NCBI RefSeq assembly: GCF_046156265.1
Contig: NZ_JAWDIR010000022.1
Coordinates: 496,001 to 560,000, forward strand
Length of the DNA stretch: 64,000 nt
Origin: CAMDHY01 sp046156265
Lineage (GTDB): Bacteria > Pseudomonadota > Alphaproteobacteria > Rhizobiales > Segnochrobactraceae
Direction: 5' to 3'
This document shows positions 57,432-64,000 of this stretch, piece after piece. The stretch's first letter is position 1. Every line of letters starts with the position of its first letter. The notes beneath the pieces were generated by a model, which made no database searches, was not told the DNA's origin, and was given only the letters and a program-made list of their open reading frames with translations. A program made the translations under genes and the position numbers.

Positions 57432-59282
57432 TCAGCGCAGCGCGACGGTGATCATCGTGTCGCCGACGTCGGGGGCGAACCGATCCGTGCGCGGGCCGGG
57501 GACGACGCCGGCATAGAGACCGTCGGTGCCCGGCAGGTCGACCGCCGCGATGATCGCCGGCAGGCTGCGGCAATCCGGGGCGCTCAGCTTGGCGAAGTCC
57601 ATCGCCCGCACGGTCACCTCGTTCGACAGCAGCATCGGCTCGGAGCGGTCCGGAGCCGTCAACTCGTCGGCGAAGGGATCATAGGCGGCCACGGCGACGA
57701 GGCCCGGCATCGGCGTGATGCCGAGATCGCTCGCACCCGGCATGGCGTCGTCGGAGACGCCACGCGAGGCGGTGGCGGAGCCGCGCATCGGCGCCGGCGG
57801 CCGGCTGTCGCGCAGCACGGTCGCCGCCGTCTCCGCGAACGGATCGACGGTGTCGCCGGAGAGCGAGGCGGGACCGGCGGACGCGTAGCCGAGCACCGGC
57901 GGCGTCGTGCCCGGGGTGAGGGGCGCTGCGGCGACGAGCAGTTCGGCCGGCTTGGGCTTCGGCGGCGCCGTCGAGGCGACGGCGATCGCCACCGAGCCGG
58001 GCTCGCGGCCGGGGGCCGGAACCGGCACGCGGAGCGCGGCCACGGCAACGGCCTCCGTCGCGGCCGGTGCCGGCTCGGCCACGGCCGGCGCGTCGGGCTT
58101 GGCCCGGGGCGGCAGGGTGTTGGAGGCGACGAGCAGCGCGCCGACCGGATCGGTGCCCGGAGCGACGGGCGCCGGCTCGGGTGCCGCGGCCGGGGCCGGC
58201 GGAGCAGGCGGCGGCGGAGCGGCGACGACCGCCGGCTCGGGCTGCCGCGGAGCGGCGCGGGTCGCGGCCGGCGGGTCCGTCTCGGCGTCGACGCCCGGCA
58301 GCGCGGTGTCGGACGGCGGCACGCGGCCGCTTGTCGACGTCGGGGCGCGGGCGATCTCGGTGGCACGGGCCGGCGTCGTGGCGCGCGCCGGAGCGGGCGC
58401 ATCCTCCTCGTCGCCGCCGCCGATGGCACCGGAAGAATCGACGGTATCCTCTTCCTCGTCGACACCACCGCCGAACAGCTGCGCGAGCAGGCTCTTGCTG
58501 GCACCGGCGGGCGGCCGGATGATGCCGTCGCCGCGGCCGAAGCCGGCCATCGCGCCGGGTCCGGATTCTCCACCGGACGACGAGGCGACGCTCAGGCCCT
58601 TCTTGCGGCGCAGATAGTCGTTGACGGCCTCCTCGTACCCGGGCAGCGGCTTGCCGTCCGTCGGCACGTGCAGGGTGCGGCCCTTCGGGAAGATGGCGAC
58701 GAGCTGCGCGCGGTTCATCCGCGGCCAGTGGCGGACGCTGCCGGTGTCGGTGTGCACGAATGGGGTGCGCGACGACGGGTAGTAGCCGACGCCACCCACC
58801 TGCTTGCGCAGCGCAATGGCGCGCAGCTTGGCGGTCGGCACGTCGGTGACGAACCAGTCCATCGCACGCCCGTAGGTGTGCTGGCTGTTCTTCGCGACGC
58901 CACGCGAGCGTTTGCGCAGCATGCTGTTGGTCGCCGGGGAGCGATAGGCGGAGGTGACGGTGATCGGCTTGCGCGACCCGGATTCCTTCCAGACCTCGTA
59001 GACGAGGTCGAACAGGGCCGGGTCCATGCGCGTCGGCTCGTTGCGGCGCCAGTCGCGCAGCATCTGGTTGAGCTTTTTCAGCCCCGCCGGGTCGTAGCGA
59101 CCGTTTTTCTTGAAGGTGATCTGGGCGCGTTCGCCGGTGTGGACATAGTAGAGGTCCAGGGTCCGGGTCTCGGCCGAGGCCGGGGACGCTCCGAGGGCGA
59201 AGCATCCCGCTACGAGCGCAGCAGCGACCGCCCCAAAGCGGGCGATGCGCGCAAACGCGAATCGTCGTGCCAAATGGATCAC
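57432..59282 (-). CDS. DUF882/M15-like murein endopeptidase with long disordered tail
   Basis: A 616-residue exported protein. A signal peptide ends near ALGASPASAE. The catalytic domain (residues 40-220) has TSAYRSPATNSMLRKRSRGV, the zinc motif SQHTYGRAMDWFV and the later ligand VGYYPSSRTPFVHTDTGSVR, as in YcbK/MepK DD/LD-endopeptidases that cut peptidoglycan crosslinks. The remaining 400 residues are low-complexity Pro/Ala/Glu-rich sequence, probably a flexible spacer across the periplasm or wall. It lies next to an L,D-transpeptidase gene in the same direction, so both probably remodel peptidoglycan. Confidence 0.87.
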   Translation of the reverse strand: MIHLARRFAFARIARFGAVAAALVAGCFALGASPASAETRTLDLYYVHTGERAQITFKKNGRYDPAGLKKLNQMLRDWRRNEPTRMDPALFDLVYEVWKESGSRKPITVTSAYRSPATNSMLRKRSRGVAKNSQHTYGRAMDWFVTDVPTAKLRAIALRKQVGGVGYYPSSRTPFVHTDTGSVRHWPRMNRAQLVAIFPKGRTLHVPTDGKPLPGYEEAVNDYLRRKKGLSVASSSGGESGPGAMAGFGRGDGIIRPPAGASKSLLAQLFGGGVDEEEDTVDSSGAIGGGDEEDAPAPARATTPARATEIARAPTSTSGRVPPSDTALPGVDAETDPPAATRAAPRQPEPAVVAAPPPPAPPAPAAAPEPAPVAPGTDPVGALLVASNTLPPRAKPDAPAVAEPAPAATEAVAVAALRVPVPAPGREPGSVAIAVASTAPPKPKPAELLVAAAPLTPGTTPPVLGYASAGPASLSGDTVDPFAETAATVLRDSRPPAPMRGSATASRGVSDDAMPGASDLGITPMPGLVAVAAYDPFADELTAPDRSEPMLLSNEVTVRAMDFAKLSAPDCRSLPAIIAAVDLPGTDGLYAGVVPGPRTDRFAPDVGDTMITVALR

Positions 59283-59424
59283 TATCCGTCCGTCTCCACT
59301 CGACGCCGCGCCGCGCCGTGCCGCCCCCGAACGTGATTACGTCCAAACCCGTTAATGAGCGTTTACCGTATCCGGGCCGCGAAGAAAACCGGGGCTGTGG
59401 CTTTTCCGGAGGAGAGACTTTCCT

Positions 59425-61285
59425 CTACAGGCCGAGGGCGCGGATCGTGCGGGTATCGAGGCCGTAAGGATCGCCGCGCAGCGCCAGCGTTCCATCGCTC
59501 GTGGCCACAGCGGTGAAGTAGGCGAGATGCACCGGCATCGGCTCGGTCAGGTCGACGCGCGCCTCGCGGCCACCGATCATCTTGCGCAGCCGCTCGCCGT
59601 TCCACTTCGAGTGACCCTCCAAGAGGGCGTCGGCGAAGGCGAGCGGATTTTCCACCCGCACGCAGCCGTGGCTGAAGGCGCGCACCGGCTTGTCGAACAG
59701 CGCCTTCGACGGCGTGTCGTGCAGGTAGACGGCGTGCTCGTTCGGGAACATGAACTTGAGGTTCCCCAAGGCGTTGCCGTCGCCCGGCCGCTGGCGGATG
59801 CGGACACGCCGGATGGTCGATTCGTTCCACGACACCGAGCTCGGCGGCACGACCCGACCGTCGACGACGACCTCGTAGTTGCGCCGCGCGAAGTAGCCGT
59901 CTGGGTTCTGCTGGATCGACGGCAGCATCTCCTTCGAGGCGATCGAGACGGGCACGTTCCAGAACGGATTGACGACGATGAATTCGATCTCGTCGGAGAA
60001 CAGCGGCGTCGGCGTCGTCGGTGCACCGACGACGACACGCGTGCGGAAGCGCGGCAGACCGTCGCGGACGATCGCGAGTTCGTAGCCCGGCACGTCGACG
60101 AAGACGTGATCGCGACCGAGATCGCGCGGCATCCACCGCCAGCGCTCCATGTTGGCGAGCACCAGCGCCGTGCGGTCCTTCTTGCGGCCGCCGTTCAGCA
60201 CCCGCACCGTCAGCGCGCCCAGGATGCCGTCGTCGGTCAGCCCCTGCGCCTTCTGGAAGTCCATCACCGCGGCGCGCACGTCGGCGTCGTAGAGGGTCGG
60301 ATCGGCGGTGACGACGCCGACTGCGAGGCGACGGCGGATCACCTCGACCCGCGGGTCGCGCATACCGAGCTTGAGCGCCGGGCCGGTCGGCACCGGCTCC
60401 GGGTCGACGGCCGCCTTGTCCGCGGCGATGACGGCGAGCGCCCGCTTCAGGCGCCGGTAGCCCTCGTGGGGCGGGTTGTAGGTGTCCAGCGCAGCGGCAA
60501 TGTCCCGGCTTTGTGCCAGGGTGGCGAGGACGTCGTCGGCTTCGGGCGCTTCCGGCTTCAGGGTCGCGAGCGCCCAGACGGTCGCCGGGCGCGTGCGGCC
60601 GGCCGAGGCCTCGCGGGCATAGAGGGCGAAGCTCTGCGAGATCGCGAGTTCAAGCGTCGCCGCGCGGGCCGTGGGGTCGGCGGCAGCCGGCATGGCCACG
60701 GCATAGCGGGTGGCGTCGAGGCCGTCCTCGCCGGCGCGGGCGAGGCGGGCGAGGCCGGCGCGCGCCCGATCCGTCGGGCGGTTCCCCTCCACCCAGGCCG
60801 GGGCGAACTCGCGCCCCGCATAGAAGTCGCGCAACGCCGTGGCGGTGGCGTCCTTCGGGTCGGCGGCGGCGATCGCCAGTTCGAAGGCGAGGCGGGAGCG
60901 CAGCGGGTCGGCGAGTTGCGACGCCACAGGCGGCAGCTTGCGGCCGGCGACGAGGCCATCCCCGGGCGCCGGCCGCGGGGCGGCGACAGGCAACGGCGGG
61001 GCGGGCGGTGCGGTCTGCGGGAACACCGGGGGCGGCGGCAGGGCGGTGACGACGGGCTGACGCGCCGCCGGCATGACGACGGCGGCCTTCGGGGGGGGCG
61101 ACGACGGGCACGGCAACGCTCGGCCGGGGCGGCGGCACGACGGCGCGCATCACCAGCGAATCGCCGACGACGGCAGCGGCCGCGGGAGCGGCCATCGTTC
61201 CCGCCAGCATCGCCGCGAGCACGACCGCAGCGGGCCTGTGGTGCCGGTCCGGCCGTCCCGTCTCACGCGTCCGTGCGCTGCGCAT
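59425..61285 (-). CDS. L,D-transpeptidase (YcbB-like), reading frame broken near the N-terminus
   Basis: A YcbB-type L,D-transpeptidase that would have about 619 residues if the two frames were joined. The signal segment (MRSARTRETGRPDRHHRPAA, VVLAAMLAGTMAAPAAAA) starts at 61285 in one frame; the rest continues in the next frame from about 61095. The break is in a run of eight G (C on the coding strand) at 61091-61098, and one base fewer restores the frame as VVAPPKAAVVMPAA. The body has a peptidoglycan-binding domain (KLGMRDPRVEVIRRRLAV) and the catalytic block AFSHGCVRVENPLAF (Cys, His, Arg). It makes 3-3 crosslinks. Phase variation, a real mutation or a sequencing error are all possible. 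Confidence 0.8.
61091..61098. repeat. G8 homopolymer at the frameshift site
   Basis: A run of eight G, the length class at which slippage or sequencing error becomes common. The signal-peptide frame and the transpeptidase frame meet here and join exactly if the run has seven bases. Confidence 0.8.
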
Positions 61286-61506
61286 CCCGTCGATCCGTTC
61301 GGTGGTCTTCGGCGGCGAAGGTGCCGGCGCGAGCCTTGAGGGAAGGTGAACGACGGCGCCGCCTCAAGCCATGCGCAGGATCTCGCCGGCGATTGCGCCT
61401 GGCTGTTGCAGCGGCGCCACGTCGGCGCTCGTGCCCCGGCATGACAGGAGGCCGCGCTTCGACTAGGAAAGCCTGGGGTTGCCGCCGTTCAGCGTCAGGA
61501 TCGTCC

Positions 61507-63369
61507 ATGTTCACTAAGCCGCCGCTCTCCCGCCTGCCCTCCGCCCTCGCCTCGCCGTCCGCCGCGGCGAGCGCCGGAGCGACAGCGAGCGACCTGCCGG
61601 TCTGGAACCTCGACGACCTCTATCCGGCGATCGATTCGCCCGCCGTGCGCGCCGACCTCGACCGGGCGCATGCCGAGGCGGTCGCCTTCGAGGGCGAGTA
61701 CAAGGGCAAGCTCGCCGACGCGCTGGCACAGCCGGGCGGCGCGGCAGCGCTCGCCGCCGTCATCCGCCGCTACGAGGCGCTCGAGGAGTTGATCGGCCGG
61801 CTCTATTCCTATGCCGGCCTCGTCTATGCCGGCGACAGCGATACCGTCGCCCACGGCAAGTTCTACGGCGACGTGCAGGAGCGGCTGACGACCGCGAGCG
61901 CCCACCTGCTGTTCTTCTCCCTCGAGCTCAACGCCATCGAGGAAGCGGTCCTCGACGCCGCCCTCGACGACCCCGAGCTCGGCCACTACCGCCCGTGGCT
62001 CGAGGACGTCCGCCGCGGCAAGCCCTACGAGCTCGAGCCGCGCGTCGAGCAGCTGTTCCACGAGAAGTCCGTCACCGGCCGCGGCGCCTGGAACCGCCTG
62101 TTCGACGAGACGGTGGCCGCGATCCGTGTCGACGTCGAGGGCGAGAGCCTGACGCTCGAGGCGGCGCTGAACCGCCTGCAGGACCCGAAGGAGGCGCGTC
62201 GCCGCGCCGCCGCCGAGGCGCTCGCCACAGCCTTCAAGGGCGAGACGCGCACCTTCGCCCTCGTCATGAACGTGCTCGCCAAGGACAAGGAGATCTCCGA
62301 CCGCTGGCGCGGCTTCGAGGACGTCGCGGACTCGCGCCACCTCGCCAACCGCGTCGAGCGCGAGGTCGTCGAGGCGCTCGTCACCTCCGTGCGCGAGGCC
62401 TATCCGCGGCTTTCCCACCGCTACTACGCCATGAAGGCGCGCTGGCTCGGCAAGGACAAGCTCGACCACTGGGACCGCAACGCCCCGCTGCCGGAGAGCG
62501 ACGAGCGCGAGATCGGCTGGGACGCCGCCCGCGACACCGTGCTCGAGGCCTACGGCCGCTTCTCGCCCGAGCTCGCCGCACTCGGCCGCAAGTTCTTCGA
62601 CAAGCCATGGATCGACGCGCCGACGCGGCCCGGCAAGTCACCGGGCGCCTTCGCCCACCCGACAGTGCCGAGTGTCCACCCCTATCTGCTGCTCAACTAC
62701 CAGGGCCGCGTGCGGGACGTGATGACGCTCGCCCACGAGCTCGGCCACGGCGTGCACCAGCTGCTCGCCGCCCCGAACGGCGCCCTGATGGCGCCGACGC
62801 CGCTGACGCTCGCCGAGACGGCGAGCGTGTTCGGCGAGATGCTGACGTTCCGTTCGCTGCTCGACGCCGCCAAGGACCCGAAGACCCGCCGCGCCATGCT
62901 GGCGGCCAAGGTCGAGGACATGCTGAACACCGTCGTCCGCCAGATCGCCTTTTACGGCTTCGAGCGGCGCATCCACCTCGAGCGCCGCGACGGCGAGCTC
63001 ACCGCCGAGCGCATCGGCGAGATCTGGATGGAGGTGCAGGCCGAGAGCCTCGGCCCGGCGATCCGCCTCGGCCCGGGCTACGACACCTTCTGGTGCTATA
63101 TCGGCCACTTCGTGCACTCGCCGTTCTACGTCTACGCCTACGCCTTCGGCGACTGCCTGGTGAACTCGCTCTACGCCGTCTACGAGGACGCCGCGACGGG
63201 CTTCCAGGACAAGTACTTCGCCATGCTGAAGGCCGGCGGCACGCGCCACCACTCCGAGCTCCTCGCCCCCTTCGGCCTCGACGCCCGCGACCCGGCCTTC
63301 TGGAGCAAGGGCCTCTCGGTCATCGAGCGGATGATCGACGAGCTCGAGGCGGCCGACCGCGCCGCCTGA
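61507..63369 (+). CDS. pepF: Oligoendopeptidase F (M3 family)
   Basis: A 620-residue cytoplasmic zinc metallopeptidase of family M3. The thermolysin-like motif TLAHELGHGVHQLL near residue 410 gives the zinc His residues and catalytic Glu; the third ligand is in LAETASVFGEML. The C-terminal FVHSPFYVYAYAFGDCLVNS and KAGGTRHHSELLAPFGLD bind substrate. It degrades peptides of about 7-17 residues. It begins MFTKPPLSRLPS with a slightly long Ala-rich leader and has no signal peptide. A membrane-protein gene follows after 41 bp. Confidence 0.93.
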   Translation: MFTKPPLSRLPSALASPSAAASAGATASDLPVWNLDDLYPAIDSPAVRADLDRAHAEAVAFEGEYKGKLADALAQPGGAAALAAVIRRYEALEELIGRLYSYAGLVYAGDSDTVAHGKFYGDVQERLTTASAHLLFFSLELNAIEEAVLDAALDDPELGHYRPWLEDVRRGKPYELEPRVEQLFHEKSVTGRGAWNRLFDETVAAIRVDVEGESLTLEAALNRLQDPKEARRRAAAEALATAFKGETRTFALVMNVLAKDKEISDRWRGFEDVADSRHLANRVEREVVEALVTSVREAYPRLSHRYYAMKARWLGKDKLDHWDRNAPLPESDEREIGWDAARDTVLEAYGRFSPELAALGRKFFDKPWIDAPTRPGKSPGAFAHPTVPSVHPYLLLNYQGRVRDVMTLAHELGHGVHQLLAAPNGALMAPTPLTLAETASVFGEMLTFRSLLDAAKDPKTRRAMLAAKVEDMLNTVVRQIAFYGFERRIHLERRDGELTAERIGEIWMEVQAESLGPAIRLGPGYDTFWCYIGHFVHSPFYVYAYAFGDCLVNSLYAVYEDAATGFQDKYFAMLKAGGTRHHSELLAPFGLDARDPAFWSKGLSVIERMIDELEAADRAA

Positions 63370-63410
63370 CGCGGGGCACGCAACGAAACGCGGCGGGCGA
63401 GGGCATTCCG

Positions 63411-63917
63411 ATGAGCCAGGTGTTTCTCGTGCCAATCCTCGCCTGGGTGGCGACGCTCATCGGCACCGGCTTCGACCTCGGTCGCGGGCCGCGGCCGATC
63501 ACGGTCGCGCTCGTCGCCGACCGCTTCGCCCGCTGGGTCTGCCTGGTGCCGCTCGGGCTGATGGGCCTCTGGGGCTTCCTCGGCCACGTCTTCTTCCCCG
63601 AGCGGGCGGCGGAGGCGATCGGCTGGGCGACGAGCCCGTTCCAGACCGAGGTCGGCATGGCCAACCTCGGCATCGGGGTCGCCGGCGTGCTCGGCGCCTT
63701 CATCGCCGCGCCGCCCTACCGGCTGGCGCTCGCCATCGTCGCACTCTGCTTCCTCGGCGGCGCCGGGGTGACGCACCTCGTGCAGATCTCGCAGACCGGC
63801 AATCTCGCCGCCGGCAATGCCGGGCCGATCCTCTACACCGACTTCCTGTCGCCGATCGCGCTGCTGGCCGCGCTCGCCGTGCAGCGGCTGTTCGGAGGCC
63901 GGCAGACGGCGCCGTGA
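63411..63917 (+). CDS. Small integral membrane protein (DUF6790-like)
   Basis: A 168-residue protein with four hydrophobic helices (about residues 5-22, 42-62, 82-103 and 105-160 in part). It shows FFPERAAEAIGWATSPFQTE near residues 61-80, a motif typical of the DUF6790 group, and EVGMANLGIGVAGVLGAFIA. The function is unknown. It follows pepF and overlaps the next gene by 4 bp (GTGA), so it is probably translated with the DUF3445-type gene. Confidence 0.7.
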   Translation: MSQVFLVPILAWVATLIGTGFDLGRGPRPITVALVADRFARWVCLVPLGLMGLWGFLGHVFFPERAAEAIGWATSPFQTEVGMANLGIGVAGVLGAFIAAPPYRLALAIVALCFLGGAGVTHLVQISQTGNLAAGNAGPILYTDFLSPIALLAALAVQRLFGGRQTAP

Positions 63918-64000
63918 GCCATGGCCTCGCCCATACCCCCTATGCCGACGGCCACAAGCCGTTCTCCATCGGCCTCGCGCCGCTCGACCTCGCCGACTGG
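63914..64000 (+). CDS. DUF3445-like protein, N-terminus only (cut by window edge)
   Basis: Only 29 codons are seen, starting at a GTG overlapping the previous stop. The beginning reads HTPYADGHKPFSIGLAPLDL, close to the start of DUF3445 proteins, some of which are heme-dependent oxidative N-demethylases. The rest lies outside the window, so the call is tentative. Confidence 0.55.
   Translation, partial: MSHGLAHTPYADGHKPFSIGLAPLDLADW

Overview
The window is very GC-rich (roughly 70%) chromosomal DNA from an alphaproteobacterium, most likely a member of the Hyphomicrobiales (Rhizobiales). The main pointers are the DUF1476 (F1-ATPase inhibitor zeta) gene beside purC-purS-purQ, a dihydroorotase carrying the DSQVHFREPG motif, many tripartite tricarboxylate transporter (TTT) genes, and inverted-repeat elements with CCCGGCTTGACCGGG arms. 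I saw no rRNA, tRNA, CRISPR array, insertion sequence or prophage gene.

Region by region. 1-1997: a truncated LysR gene divergent from a glutathione-transferase-like gene and a flavin-binding (PNPOx-fold) gene. 2119-5675: a copper-handling run (DUF2946, PCu(A)C chaperone, YcnI-like DUF1775, CopC-CopD-YtkA fusion). 5733-10803 (minus): a zinc-uptake operon (TolB-like propeller, 41-residue membrane protein, ABC ATPase, permease, His-rich binding protein, COG0523 GTPase) preceded by a good Zur box. 11176-11925 (minus): a cobalamin riboswitch in front of a PCu(A)C-fold protein that has lost the copper ligands. 12067-20661: sulfonate sulfur release and sulfite oxidation, namely suyAB with a GntR regulator, then soeABC with a small extra gene and a LysR regulator. 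20768-39831: a large accessory catabolic region with a secreted alpha/beta hydrolase, two FCD-type GntR regulators, an LVIVD propeller/COG0523 GTPase pair, a five-gene operon (AprA-like flavoprotein, ferredoxin, TctABC) and an eight-gene operon (Gfo/Idh/MocA, creatininase family, cupin, 2-hydroxyacid dehydrogenase, TctCBA, FAH-family hydrolase). 39969-52992: housekeeping genes (epmA/efp, a TPR protein, ispE, a tRNA-type methyltransferase, a polyprenyl synthase, two tandem KpsS-like genes, an aldolase, the ATPase zeta subunit, purC/S/Q). 53044-53454: one AT-rich orphan gene. 53521-64000: a mechanosensitive channel, dihydroorotase, an M15-like peptidase, an L,D-transpeptidase broken by a frameshift in a G8 run, pepF, a membrane protein, and the start of a DUF3445 gene.

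The most interesting signal is a shared 12-13 bp sequence, consensus GTATTACGGTAG. It occurs in front of the soe operon, the LVIVD operon, the flavoprotein-TTT operon and the eight-gene TTT operon, with a weaker copy by the first FCD regulator. In three cases it lies in or overlaps the 17-bp spacer of a recognisable -35/-10 promoter. This suggests that sulfite oxidation and two carboxylate/sulfonate import-catabolism operons form one repressible regulon, plausibly controlled by the FCD regulator at 31557-32285. The sequence does not identify the substrate.
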